Shown: one piece after another, positions 25,202 through 33,751 of the stretch
Numbering within the stretch: position 1 is the stretch's first letter
How the letters are laid out: each line of letters opens with the position of its first letter
Notes under the pieces: model-generated
What the model was told of the DNA's origin: nothing
What the model saw: only the letters and a program-made list of their open reading frames with translations
The model's database searches: none
Position numbers and translations under genes: made by a program
Assembly: GCA_964488025.1 (NCBI GenBank)
Contig: CAZATJ010000001.1
Location: forward strand, 1 to 64,000
DNA length: 64,000 nt
Source of the DNA: UBA1568 sp964488025
GTDB lineage: Bacteria > Patescibacteriota > Minisyncoccia > Moranbacterales > UBA1568
Direction of reading: 5' to 3'

Positions 25202-26650
25202 TTACTTGATGCGCTGAAAAAGTGGCTCCACTTTCCCGGTCTTCAGTGCCATTTCGATTTTTTCTGACGTATTCGGCAGAAACGGTTCTATCTCAGCCGC
25301 AATGAGCGCTAGTTGATGCCGCGCATATTTCATCACCTCAACAAACTTCTCCGAGCTGGTTTCTAATTTCCACGGCTCTTCCTTACCCAAGTATTCATTG
25401 AGTGTCTGCACGCCGGTCCAAATATGAACCAAGGCACTGCTCAAATCAAATTTGGTAAAAAATGGTTGGAGCGCCCCGAGTACCCCTGCTTCCGATACAT
25501 CTATCACACGCTCTTCTTCGTGTTCCAGCTTCTCGCTCAATTTCACAATGCGTGAAACTAAGTTACCGAGACCATTAGCCAAATCGGCATTGTACTTCTC
25601 GGTCATCTTGTCCCACGACAAATCCCCATCTTTGGAATACGGGAGCGCCGTCAAAAGCAGGTACCGTGTCCCATCAATACCGAATTTTGCCACCAGCTCG
25701 TCTGGATGGATAACATTGCCGAGTGACTTCGAGAGTTTCTGGCCATTGATAGTCAGATATTCATGAGCATAGATGGTAGTCGGGAGTGGCAGATCGGCCG
25801 AAAGAAGCATAGCCGGCCAGTAAATAGCGTGAAAGCGCAGAATGCCCTTACCAATGACATGCACCCGCTCCCCTGTGCCCGCCCAAAATTTTTCGTACAA
25901 TGCCCCGTCCGTCGCATAGTCAAGTGCCGTGATGTAATTCGACAGGGCATCCACCCACACGTACATGATCTGCGTGTCGTCTCCAGGCACCAGCACCCCC
26001 CAACCCTTCGCCCGAGCTACCGAACGGGAAATGGAAAAATCTTCCAGCCCCATCTTGATGAATGACAGCACTTCGTTCCTGCGATAGTCCGGAGAGACCT
26101 TGAGTGTACCGCTCTCAACGAGTTCGAGGAGTCGGTCCTGATAGTTCGAAAGCTTGAAAAACCAATTCTCTTCCTCCACCACTTCCGGCTCCTTCTGGTG
26201 ATCGGGACACTTCCCCTCAATCAGATCCTTCTCCATCTTGAATTCCTCGCACCCCACGCAGTAAAGGCCGTGGTATTTTTTCTTGTAGAGATCTTCTGAC
26301 TTGAAGGCCGTCCACATTTTTTTCGCTCCAGCGAAATGCTTCTGCTCAGTCGTCCGGATGAATTGATCGAACGAAAGATCCAGAGAGCGCGAGAGATTCT
26401 GAAACGCCTCCGCATAGAAGGCTACTACTGCTTCTGTCGGTTTCCCGACCTTTTCAGCTGCCTGCACATTCTTCAAACTGTTCTCGTCCGAACCGGTGAG
26501 AAAATAGGTCTCTTCTCCGAGCAAACGATGATAGCGCGCCACCACATCGGTGAGCACCTTCTCGACTGCGTGCCCAGCATGCGGATCAGCGTTCACATAG
26601 TCAATAGCGGTCGTGATATAAAATGGCTTGTTTGTAATACTTTCTGACAT
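25202..26650 (-). CDS. metG: Methionyl-tRNA synthetase
   Basis: 482 residues, class I. HIGH-type motif HAGH in YVNADPHAGHAVEKVL, KMSKS-type motif KLSKS in GQKLSKSLGNVIHPD. The connective peptide has one zinc-knuckle-like set (CVGC then CPDH). There is no C-terminal tRNA-binding domain, so it is the short form. Upstream, a 21-bp motif (26664-26684) is shared with the glyS upstream region. Confidence 0.97.
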   Translation of the reverse strand: MSESITNKPFYITTAIDYVNADPHAGHAVEKVLTDVVARYHRLLGEETYFLTGSDENSLKNVQAAEKVGKPTEAVVAFYAEAFQNLSRSLDLSFDQFIRTTEQKHFAGAKKMWTAFKSEDLYKKKYHGLYCVGCEEFKMEKDLIEGKCPDHQKEPEVVEEENWFFKLSNYQDRLLELVESGTLKVSPDYRRNEVLSFIKMGLEDFSISRSVARAKGWGVLVPGDDTQIMYVWVDALSNYITALDYATDGALYEKFWAGTGERVHVIGKGILRFHAIYWPAMLLSADLPLPTTIYAHEYLTINGQKLSKSLGNVIHPDELVAKFGIDGTRYLLLTALPYSKDGDLSWDKMTEKYNADLANGLGNLVSRIVKLSEKLEHEEERVIDVSEAGVLGALQPFFTKFDLSSALVHIWTGVQTLNEYLGKEEPWKLETSSEKFVEVMKYARHQLALIAAEIEPFLPNTSEKIEMALKTGKVEPLFQRIK

Positions 26651-26663
26651 ATTCTCTGATTAT

Positions 26664-26757
26664 GATATTGATCCCGCACCTTTTTAAAAGTAACTCGATC
26701 TACGCTTTTTCTTTATTATAAGCCTTTTTACCGAAATATAAAAAGGTGTGGGATTGA
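26664..26757. repeat. Inverted repeat between metG and a divergent small gene
   Basis: Left arm GATATTGATCCCGCACCTTTT (26664-26684) and right arm AAAAAGGTGTGGGATTGA (26740-26757). The left arm is identical over 21 bp to 31779-31799 beside glyS. The right arm runs into a plus-strand -35 box. Confidence 0.85.
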
Positions 26758-26782
26758 CAAAGTCTTGTTTATGGTATATAAT
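26754..26782 (+). promoter_or_regulatory. Promoter of the small membrane protein gene at 26838
   Basis: Consensus TTGACA (26754-26759), 17-bp spacer, TATAAT (26777-26782). Its -35 overlaps the inverted-repeat arm, so a protein bound there could control it. Confidence 0.9.
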
Positions 26783-26837
26783 GTATTGAACAGTGCCTTG
26801 TGCCTGTTTTTGTTCCCCAACCAACCGAGGAGAAGAA

Positions 26838-27287
26838 ATGGTACCCTCAGAGAAAAATGGTCGATGGTGCATGATTGGCTTTGTCGCCCTGATACACTGG
26901 TCCATCTTCTGGAGATGGGCGACCGGGACTCTCCAACCACACCTTCAAGGAGTTACGATGACAGACACACAGACACAGGAAGATCTCTCTTGGCTCGAAT
27001 GGGTCATCCTCGGTTTCCTGACAGGCTTCGTGCTCGTCACGAGCTGGATCATCACGCTGGCGTGTTATCTCGCCAGTCCCAGCCCATGGGTCAAGGCCGA
27101 CCGAGTCGTCGGCACCCTTCTCGCCCGCGCGCTCAATTCGCACGTCGCTGAGGTCGCCGGAACGATGATGCTGGTCATCCTGGTGCTGGCAACCATCGCC
27201 ATGACGCTGATCGTCATGGACAAGGACGCGGCCGCCTGGGCCTGGGAGAACGCTTTCTCCCGTCCTTGGTGGCCCATGCCGAAATAG
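26838..27287 (+). CDS. Small integral membrane protein, unknown
   Basis: 149 residues from the ATG at 26838 (GAGGAG seven bases before). A second start at 26958 (MTDTQTQEDLSWLEW) has an even better site, AAGGAG, and gives 109 residues. Two clear membrane segments lie in the C-terminal half (VILGFLTGFVLVTSWIITLA and TMMLVILVLATIAMTLIVM). It has a consensus promoter and a strong terminator, so it is a free-standing transcript divergent from metG. Trp-rich ends. No family recognised. The stand-alone layout resembles the gene at 32046. Confidence 0.75.
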   Translation: MVPSEKNGRWCMIGFVALIHWSIFWRWATGTLQPHLQGVTMTDTQTQEDLSWLEWVILGFLTGFVLVTSWIITLACYLASPSPWVKADRVVGTLLARALNSHVAEVAGTMMLVILVLATIAMTLIVMDKDAAAWAWENAFSRPWWPMPK

Positions 27288-27309
27288 CCACCGCTCCCCT
27301 CTCAACCCC

Positions 27310-27350
27310 GAGCCCGATACGTACTGCGTGTCGGGCTCAACAACTTTTTT
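27310..27350 (+). terminator. Strong terminator after the gene at 26838
   Basis: 12-bp stem GAGCCCGATACG / CGTGTCGGGCTC, then CAACAACTTTTTT. Confidence 0.9.
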
Positions 27351-27360
27351 AAGGACTTTT

Positions 27361-28032
27361 CTAGTATACTACAATCGTAAATTCCCCTTTCATCTTCCCG
27401 GCCTTTCCCTCCAAATACGTTTTCACTTCACTGATACTGCCCCGCACCACTTCTTCAAATATCTTCGTCAATTCTCGTCCGAGGATGAGTTTTTTGTTGG
27501 GAGCGAGTTCCATGAGCAGTTCGAGATTCTTCACGACTCGGTGCGGTGACTCGTAATAGATGACCGGTAAAACACTGTCGGCAACTGACTGAAAAAATGT
27601 CTGTCTTCCTTTCTTATGAGGTGGAAACCCTCGGAACACGAATTCTCGCATATCGATACCGGCCACGGAAACAATCGCTCCAAGCGCATTGGCTCCCGGA
27701 ATCGGCACCACTCTGATACCGGCCGCAGCGGCCAGCGCCACCAAAACATTCCCCGGATCAGAAATACCTGGGGTGCCAGCATCGGTGACGAGCGCCATAT
27801 TTTCTCCTCCCTTCATCCGCGCGATGAGTTTCTCTGCCTTGTCGGCCTCCGTGTGCTCATGAAATGACACCTGCGGTTTTTTGATATCAAAATGACGAAG
27901 CAGATTGCCAGTCACCCGCGTGTCTTCGGACAATACCGTGTCGACAGCCTGGAGCGTCTCGATGGCACGAAGTGTCATATCGCCCAGATTACCAATGGGA
28001 GTGGCGACAATATACAAAATTCCGGAATCCAT
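27361..28032 (-). CDS. rsmI: 16S rRNA (cytidine-1402-2'-O)-methyltransferase
   Basis: 223 residues. It 2'-O-methylates C1402 of 16S rRNA with SAM. The N-terminal signature ATPIGNLGDMTLRAIETL, then VLSEDTRVTGNLL and VTDAGTPGISDPG (tetrapyrrole-methylase fold) are all present. YYESPHRVVKNLELL is the conserved C-terminal motif. The roughly 50-residue C-terminal extension of the E. coli protein is missing, as in many small genomes. Confidence 0.95.
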   Translation of the reverse strand: MDSGILYIVATPIGNLGDMTLRAIETLQAVDTVLSEDTRVTGNLLRHFDIKKPQVSFHEHTEADKAEKLIARMKGGENMALVTDAGTPGISDPGNVLVALAAAAGIRVVPIPGANALGAIVSVAGIDMREFVFRGFPPHKKGRQTFFQSVADSVLPVIYYESPHRVVKNLELLMELAPNKKLILGRELTKIFEEVVRGSISEVKTYLEGKAGKMKGEFTIVVY

Positions 28033-28044
28033 ACACGTAAGATA

Positions 28045-29070
28045 TTATCCTTGTCTCTTCTCGAATAGATCTTCGACGAACACCGAGAGAATCATGGTAA
28101 TCGGTACGGAGAGAATGATCCCGAGCGCCCCGCCAAGCTCGAGCCCAATCAGAATAGCGACAATGAGAGCGACGGGATTGAGTCCAGCCGAATGTTTCAT
28201 GACCTGTGGGGCCACAATGTGCGCTTCTACCTGATGAGCAATGATATAGAAGAGGAGCGCCGAAGCACCAAGTACCGGAGAAGATAAAAGGCCGATGATA
28301 ATAGCCGGAACAGCGGCGAGTACCGGACCGACATACGGCAAAATCTCCATAAACCCGCCGAAAAAAGCGATGGCCAGAGCATACGGCACGCCCAAGAGCG
28401 ACAGGCCGACATAGTAGATGCCGAAGGCGATAAGCATGAGGAGCATCTGTCCGAACAGCCACTGGCTGACTTTTCCTTGCATACGACTGGCAATCGACAG
28501 CGCCTGAGCATGGTACCGCTTCGGAGTCAGAAGCAGAAAAAATTTCTCGATGCCCTTTTCTTCAAGCGACAGATAGAGAGCGAGAAAGAAATACCCGATG
28601 AAGTGGATAAAGCTTCGGAAGAGATCGACCGTCGTGGAAAAAATCTGAGAAAACCACTGAGAGATATTCCCCTCGATTCCCTGAACGAATTCCTCCTTGC
28701 TCCACTCGATACCGATACTCTGTGAGTACGTCTCCAGCCCGCCCATGAAGGTATCGAAACGTTTGGCATACTCCGGCCAATTCTGAAGAAACTGCTTGAT
28801 TTCGGAAAAGAACAGCGGCAAAAAGACTGAAAGCAAAATAACTCCCGTAAAAAAGAGTAGCGTGTAAGAGATGATGACGGCCGCAGTGCGCGACAAACCA
28901 AACTTCTGAAACTTCCCAATGGCTGGCACCAGCGCTGCTGCCGTCAACACCGCGAGCAAAACAAGAAGTACGACATCACGAATGAGATAGAGTATGTAAG
29001 CGGCAGCCAAAAGCAGTGCCGCCCGGAGGAGCACTTTCGTTCCGACTTCGACATGTTCGTTGACAGTCAT
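28045..29070 (-). CDS. AI-2E family (PerM/YdiK-like) membrane protein, copy 1
   Basis: 341 residues with about seven to eight hydrophobic segments. The central soluble loop (about residues 70-150) and the motif YVGPVLAAVPAIIIG after GGFMEILP match the AI-2E transporter family. Members have been linked to autoinducer export, sodium/proton exchange or unknown transport, so the substrate is open. A second member is at 60316-61374. It lies 12 bases before rsmI on the same strand. Confidence 0.87.
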   Translation of the reverse strand: MTVNEHVEVGTKVLLRAALLLAAAYILYLIRDVVLLVLLAVLTAAALVPAIGKFQKFGLSRTAAVIISYTLLFFTGVILLSVFLPLFFSEIKQFLQNWPEYAKRFDTFMGGLETYSQSIGIEWSKEEFVQGIEGNISQWFSQIFSTTVDLFRSFIHFIGYFFLALYLSLEEKGIEKFFLLLTPKRYHAQALSIASRMQGKVSQWLFGQMLLMLIAFGIYYVGLSLLGVPYALAIAFFGGFMEILPYVGPVLAAVPAIIIGLLSSPVLGASALLFYIIAHQVEAHIVAPQVMKHSAGLNPVALIVAILIGLELGGALGIILSVPITMILSVFVEDLFEKRQG

Positions 29071-29102
29071 ATCTGGGAAGCTGTTAGCTTTTAGGGATTA
29101 GC

Positions 29103-30371
29103 TTATAACTTGAGGAGTTTCTCGAGCTTCGCCTTATTGGCCTTGGGACCGATGACGGCCAGGTTGAGCTTCTGGTTCTGGAAAATATCTTGAGCCACCC
29201 GCAGCACATCGTCGGCTGTGACTTTATCGATCAACTTGGCCTTGTCTTTTGGCAAGACAATTTCACCGCGAATAGCTTCTTGGGTCACCAGGTACTCTAC
29301 CACATCATCTGATCCTTCGAGCCCCATGGCCATCTTGCCCTTGATGTACTCCTTGGCCTTCTTTAATTCCTCGGCTTCCACCTTTTCCGTGGCGATTTTC
29401 TGGTACTCATCGAGAATCACCGCGATGGTTTTTTCCAGGTTTTCATGTTCCACTCCAGCCTGCGTGGCGAGGTACCCGGCATCATGGAAATTCTCCGTCA
29501 TAGTATGAACACTATAGGCCAGTCCCCGTCGCTCCCGCACCGCCATAAACAACCGACTCGACATACCACCACCCAAGATGGTCGAAAGAACAGCGAGAAC
29601 ATAACGATCCTTATGGTACATATCGTACGCCCGAACCCCCACAATGAGCTGGGTCTGGTCCGTCTTTTTATTCTGCACATACACCTCTGGCACCGACTGT
29701 TTCTTGGTTGTTTTCTTAAACGTCGGCTTCTTGCCAGTACGGATGCCGGCGAAATGCTTCTCGATTTCTTTTTTCACTACTTTCGGATCAATCTTTCCTG
29801 CTACGCCGATAACGACGTTCTCCGCCACATAGCCACGATTCAAGTACTTGATAAAATCTTTACGCATAAAGCGCTTCAGATTTTCCTTGGGTCCAATGAT
29901 CTCCCAACCGAGTGGGTGATCCCCATACAGATGTAATTCCCACAAATCGCCGATGTGACGCATCGGCATGTCTTCGTACATATTGAGCTCTTGGAGTACT
30001 GGTCCGCGCTCTCGATCGATTTCTTCCTGTTCGATCTTGGCATTGAGAAAGAGGTCAGAAACAACATCAAGAGCTGTCTCCCAATGGTGAGCCTCTACCT
30101 TGGCATAGTAGGCCGTGCGATCTTTGCCAGTATAGGCATTGTACTCAGCGCCGATAGCATCGAGCTCTTTGGAGATGTCCATAGCTGTCGGGCGCTTCTC
30201 GGTGCCTTTGAAAAACATGTGCTCGAGAAAATGCGCCAGGCCATTCTCAGCCCGCGATTCATAGCGTGATCCCACCCCGGTCATGACGATAACCGTGGCC
30301 GTCCCCGTCTCCTGCATCGGTGCGAGCAAAATCCTGAGTCCGTTCTTCAAAGTGTGTTTCTGATATTTCAT
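29103..30371 (-). CDS. M16 family zinc peptidase
   Basis: 422 residues. The inverted zinc motif HFLEH is at 47-51 (AHFLEHMFFKGT), with a distal Glu near residue 126 (EIDRERGPVLQE). GGGMSSRLFMAVRERRGLAYSV is the typical C-terminal half signature. It resembles the single-chain mitochondrial-processing-peptidase-like proteins of bacteria. No signal peptide is visible, so it is probably cytoplasmic. Lies between glyS and the AI-2E gene. Confidence 0.94.
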   Translation of the reverse strand: MKYQKHTLKNGLRILLAPMQETGTATVIVMTGVGSRYESRAENGLAHFLEHMFFKGTEKRPTAMDISKELDAIGAEYNAYTGKDRTAYYAKVEAHHWETALDVVSDLFLNAKIEQEEIDRERGPVLQELNMYEDMPMRHIGDLWELHLYGDHPLGWEIIGPKENLKRFMRKDFIKYLNRGYVAENVVIGVAGKIDPKVVKKEIEKHFAGIRTGKKPTFKKTTKKQSVPEVYVQNKKTDQTQLIVGVRAYDMYHKDRYVLAVLSTILGGGMSSRLFMAVRERRGLAYSVHTMTENFHDAGYLATQAGVEHENLEKTIAVILDEYQKIATEKVEAEELKKAKEYIKGKMAMGLEGSDDVVEYLVTQEAIRGEIVLPKDKAKLIDKVTADDVLRVAQDIFQNQKLNLAVIGPKANKAKLEKLLKL

Positions 30372-30386
30372 AAATCATTCTTTACA

Positions 30387-31776
30387 TTATTTCTGGAAAT
30401 ACTGGCTCAACTCATCAATCTTCACTCGTTCTTGTTGCATCGTGTTGCGGTCACGGACGGTGACGGTGCCTTCGAGCGATTTGTCATCACCGAGGCCGAG
30501 CGTATCGAAGTCTACCGTCACACAGTACGGCGTCCCGATTTCGTCCTGACGGCGATAGCGCTTGCCGACATTGCCGTTATCATCGAATTCCGTGCGGAAA
30601 TCTTTCTTAAGCATTGTGAAAATTTCCCGNNNNNNNNNNNNNNNNNNNNNNNNNNNNNNNNNNNNNNNNNNNNNNNNNNNNNNNNNNNNNNNNNNNNNNN
30701 NNNNNNNNNNNNNNNNNNNNNNNNNNNNNTTCCTCTGTGTATGCATCCGTCATCACGGCCAGGAAGGTCCGATCCAATCCGACAGAGGTCTCCACAATCC
30801 ATGGAGTATATTTCTCCCCCGTCTGCGGATCACGATACGACAGATCAACACCCGAGAACTTACTGTGCTGGGTCAGATCGTAGTCACTCCTGTTGTGCAC
30901 TCCCTCTAGTTCTTTGAATCCGAACGGGAAATGGTACTCAATATCCCAGGCCGCTTTGGCGTAGAACACCAGATTCTCGTGCTGGTGCCAACGCAGATTC
31001 TCTGGCTTGATACCGAGGTCGATGTAATATTGAAAGCGCTTCGCTCGCCACTCTTCATAGGCGGCCGACGCCTCCTCTGGGCGAACAAAGTACTGCATCT
31101 CCATCTGCTCAAACTCGCGCTTACGGAAGATAAACTGCCGGGCGGTGATCTCATTACGAAACGCCTTACCAATCTGAGCAATACCGAATGGCACCTTGAC
31201 CCGAGAAGAATCAAGTACGTTTTTGAAATTGACATAGATACCCTGGCACGTCTCACCACGGAGATACGTCGGCTCTTTCGTCCAGTCACCGGTAAAATTT
31301 CCTAAATTGGATTGTACGAGCAAGTTGAAACTCTTGGCCTCAGAAAAGTTCTTCTTGCCGCACTTTGGACAGACCATCTTATCCTTGTTTTCGGTAAAAA
31401 GCTGGTTAATTTCGGTCTCACTCATCTTTTCATCAGCGAACACACCAGCCTCTTCCAGCAGGTGATCCACCCGCACTCGCGCATGGCACTCTTTGCACTC
31501 AGAAAGAGGGTCTGAAAAGCCACCCACATGACCCGAGGCCTCCCAGACTTTCGGATGCATGAAAATCGCACTATCAAGGCCGACGATATTCTCATGATCG
31601 CGCACCATAGCCTGCCACCAGGCCTCGCGGATATTTCTGGCCAGTTCCACTCCATACGGGCCAAAGTCATAGACCGCCGCAAAGCCACCATAGATTTCCG
31701 ACGAGGGAAACACAAACCCCCGGCGCTTGCACAGCGATACTATTTTCTCCATCAAATCATTTTTTTCTTCTGACAT
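30387..31776 (-). CDS. glyQS: Glycyl-tRNA synthetase (dimeric type), interrupted by a scaffold gap
   Basis: Class II synthetase of the single-chain alpha2 type. The part before the gap (31776 to 30730) has 349 codons: MEKIVSLCKRRGFVFPSSEI, the Gly-specific GPYGVELARN, a zinc-type CXXC pair (CPKCGKKNF), motif 2 FRNEITARQFIFRKREFEQ and motif 3 ETSVGLDRTFLAVM. After the gap, 30629 to 30387 holds the anticodon-binding end (REIFTMLKKDF). Both edges fall on codon borders, so the true gap must be a multiple of three, not 100. About 40 residues are probably missing. An upstream GTG at 31794 is less likely than the ATG at 31776. Confidence 0.95.
30630..30729. other. 100-N scaffold gap inside glyS
   Basis: 100 Ns with no overlap between flanks. 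Real coding sequence (about 40 codons expected from the family) is missing here. Confidence 0.95.
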
Positions 31777-31778
31777 AG

Positions 31779-31901
31779 GATATTGATCCCGCACCTTTTC
31801 TATGAAAAAATGGTGATTGTCTCTTGTGCAAGCCGATAGGCGGCTACACCTTACAACCTTTCCTTACCGAGGTTATCCACGGAAAAGGTGCGGGATTGAC
31901 A
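31779..31901. repeat. Inverted repeat between glyS and a divergent small gene
   Basis: Left arm GATATTGATCCCGCACCTTTT (31779-31799), right arm AAAAGGTGCGGGATTGACA (31883-31901). Same arrangement and near-identical arms as at metG (26664-26757). The 269-base stretch 31777-32045 holds these arms and a promoter but no gene. Confidence 0.85.
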
Positions 31902-31924
31902 AAAAGGCTTATTTCATGTATATT
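31896..31924 (+). promoter_or_regulatory. Promoter of the small gene at 32046
   Basis: TTGACA (31896-31901), 17-bp spacer, TATATT (31919-31924). The -35 lies inside the inverted-repeat arm. Confidence 0.85.
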
Positions 31925-32045
31925 GATGGGGTTATTTCACAAGTTCAGTGTACAGGCAAAAGCGTCATTGCTCAAGCCTTTACCTCACTTGTTCCGTCCT
32001 TTTCGCAACCCCGGGGAACATAATACCCCCATACAGGAGATCACC

Positions 32046-32315
32046 TTGGGTAAGTTTACTCTCTTTCTACTCCTTGCCATCGGCGCCGGTGGTGTTGGTT
32101 TCCTGATGCTCGCCTACCGGTTTTTCCGACCGGCTGAGCCTGAAGCCAAACACCCTTGCCCAGGATGTCGCGAAGATGGCCGACTGCTCCGCCAAGAACA
32201 GTCAGGTCAAGAAACCATTCGGCTCCACTACTACTGCCAGTGTGGCAATGTGTGGCCGGTGACCTGGCAACTGCGAGTACCATCCTCGTCGGAATTCAAC
32301 CCGAAAATGAACTAA
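32046..32315 (+). CDS. Small membrane-anchored zinc-ribbon-like protein
   Basis: 89 residues from a TTG at 32046, chosen because AGGAG lies seven bases before it. The frame is open further upstream without a ribosome site. The N-terminus is a membrane segment (LFLLLAIGAGGVGFLMLAYRF). Two cysteine pairs follow, CPGC and CQCG about 30 residues apart, a likely zinc ribbon facing the cytoplasm or surface. It has its own promoter and terminator, divergent from glyS. No family recognised. Confidence 0.7.
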   Translation: MGKFTLFLLLAIGAGGVGFLMLAYRFFRPAEPEAKHPCPGCREDGRLLRQEQSGQETIRLHYYCQCGNVWPVTWQLRVPSSSEFNPKMN

Positions 32316-32349
32316 CAGTTCACACCCCCTTCAACAGACAGGCAGGCAG

Positions 32350-32384
32350 AAGCGCGATGGAGAACCCTCCGGTCGCGCTTTTTT
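32350..32384 (+). terminator. Terminator after the gene at 32046
   Basis: Stem AAGCGCGA / TCGCGCTT with an extra inner TGGAG/CTCCG pairing, then a T-run. Confidence 0.88.
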
Positions 32385-32432
32385 CATTTCCCACTCCTCT
32401 TTTCATCCTTTCCGTTTCAACTCTTTCAAACC

Positions 32433-32472
32433 CATCTATCATCCTATAGACGACCGCATAAAGATGATAGAT
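32433..32472. repeat. Hairpin repeat, copy 2 (relative at 5756-5796)
   Basis: CATCTATCATCCT / AAGATGATAGAT with CGACCGCA in the loop: the reverse complement of the element after manC. It lies between the small gene's terminator and tgt. Confidence 0.8.
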
Positions 32473-32499
32473 AGCGCGGGGAGAACCTTTGGTGCGTAG

Positions 32500-33633
32500 T
32501 TATTTCTGAAGTTTCTGCATCAGCCGCATATAGAAACGCAGATTGTGTTCGGATGCCAAACGAAAAGCGAGCGCTTCGCCGACACGGAACAAATGACGTA
32601 GATGAGCGCGGGTATACTTGGTACAGAGGGTACAATCACAGGTCACATCGACTGGTGCGAAGTCCCGCGTAAACTGCTCATTATTAATATTGATAGTGGA
32701 ATAAAAAGAGGATGCCAAATGAGTGATGAGTGATGAGTGATTCGTTTGTTCATCCCAAATGAATAAACGTCCATGTCTTCCTTCTCGTGTGGGGATGACG
32801 CAATCAAACATATCCCAGCCGACAGCATGTAAGCGAACGATATCTTCTGGCTTGCCTACTCCAAGCGCAAAACGGATGCTGTCCTCCGGAAGAAATGAGG
32901 CCAACGCGGTCATAAGTTCACCTAAAAATTTTCCTTCCATATCGACATGGCGCCCGCCAAGACCGTAGCCATCAAACCCTATTGTCACCAGTCCTTCGGC
33001 GCAACGTTTGCGTTCGGAAAGCATCATTCCTCCCTGCACTACTCCAAAAAGAAGGGGGCGTGTTTCGTCAGTCAGTCCTCGCTCCATTACCTGGTGGTCA
33101 AATTCAATCCGACAGCGCTTGGCCCAACGAAGGGTTCGGTCCACAGCGTTTACAATTTCCTCCTCTGGGGCATCATTGGGTCGTGGATCATCGAGCACCA
33201 CCATCATATCCACTCCGAGATCAAACTGAATTTGAATCGCCCGCTCCGGTGTCAAAAGGTGCGTAGAGCCATCAAGTACTGAACGAAATTCCGCGCCTTC
33301 TTCAGTGATACGTCCAAGATCCGGATTTTTGTGAATAAGCGAATAGACTTGATAGCCCCCTGAATCGGACAGTACCGGCCGCTGCCAGTTCATAAATGCG
33401 TGTATCCCGCCAGCATCTTTCACCAATGCCTCCCCGGGTTGAAGAAAGAGATGGTAAGTATTAACGACAAGCGCCTCAACACCGATGGCGGAGAGTTCAT
33501 CCGACGTCATGCCGCGCACCGACGCCCGGGTCGCATCCGGCATGAAAAAGGGAGCGTGTAAACTCCCTTTTCTCGTCTGTATTTCACCAACCCGTCCATG
33601 GTCAGTCTGTATTCTCTTTTTCCAAAGTAACAT
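32500..33633 (-). CDS. tgt: Queuine/preQ1 tRNA-ribosyltransferase
   Basis: 377 residues. It swaps guanine 34 for preQ1 in tRNAs with GUN anticodons. LSDSGGYQVYSL holds the general-base Asp, MFDCVIPTREGRHGRLF the nucleophile Asp, and the zinc site is CDCTLC plus a later Cys/His (KYTRAHLRHL). Between GRLFIWD and the conserved FAPVDVTCDC, the protein carries an insert of about 15-20 residues including NHSSLITHLASS, encoded by repeated GAGTGAT words (32705-32740). GAGGAG lies upstream of the ATG. Confidence 0.95.
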   Translation of the reverse strand: MLLWKKRIQTDHGRVGEIQTRKGSLHAPFFMPDATRASVRGMTSDELSAIGVEALVVNTYHLFLQPGEALVKDAGGIHAFMNWQRPVLSDSGGYQVYSLIHKNPDLGRITEEGAEFRSVLDGSTHLLTPERAIQIQFDLGVDMMVVLDDPRPNDAPEEEIVNAVDRTLRWAKRCRIEFDHQVMERGLTDETRPLLFGVVQGGMMLSERKRCAEGLVTIGFDGYGLGGRHVDMEGKFLGELMTALASFLPEDSIRFALGVGKPEDIVRLHAVGWDMFDCVIPTREGRHGRLFIWDEQTNHSSLITHLASSFYSTININNEQFTRDFAPVDVTCDCTLCTKYTRAHLRHLFRVGEALAFRLASEHNLRFYMRLMQKLQK

Positions 33634-33676
33634 AACAAAACAATACTCCTCTCAATAACAGGTATTCACCCCAGAG

Positions 33677-33712
33677 CCCGCCCGCAACGATTCGCGTAGC
33701 GATTCGGGCAGG
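33677..33712. repeat. GC-rich palindrome flanking the DUF11-like gene (downstream copy)
   Basis: Starts CCCGCCCGCAACGATTCGC and ends GCGATTCGGGCAGG. The inverted copy at 35716-35760 is the same sequence plus a 9-bp loop insert. Confidence 0.88.
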
Positions 33713-33751
33713 CAAGCCCTGAACCCAAAAACGATAGGTAATAAAAACTAC

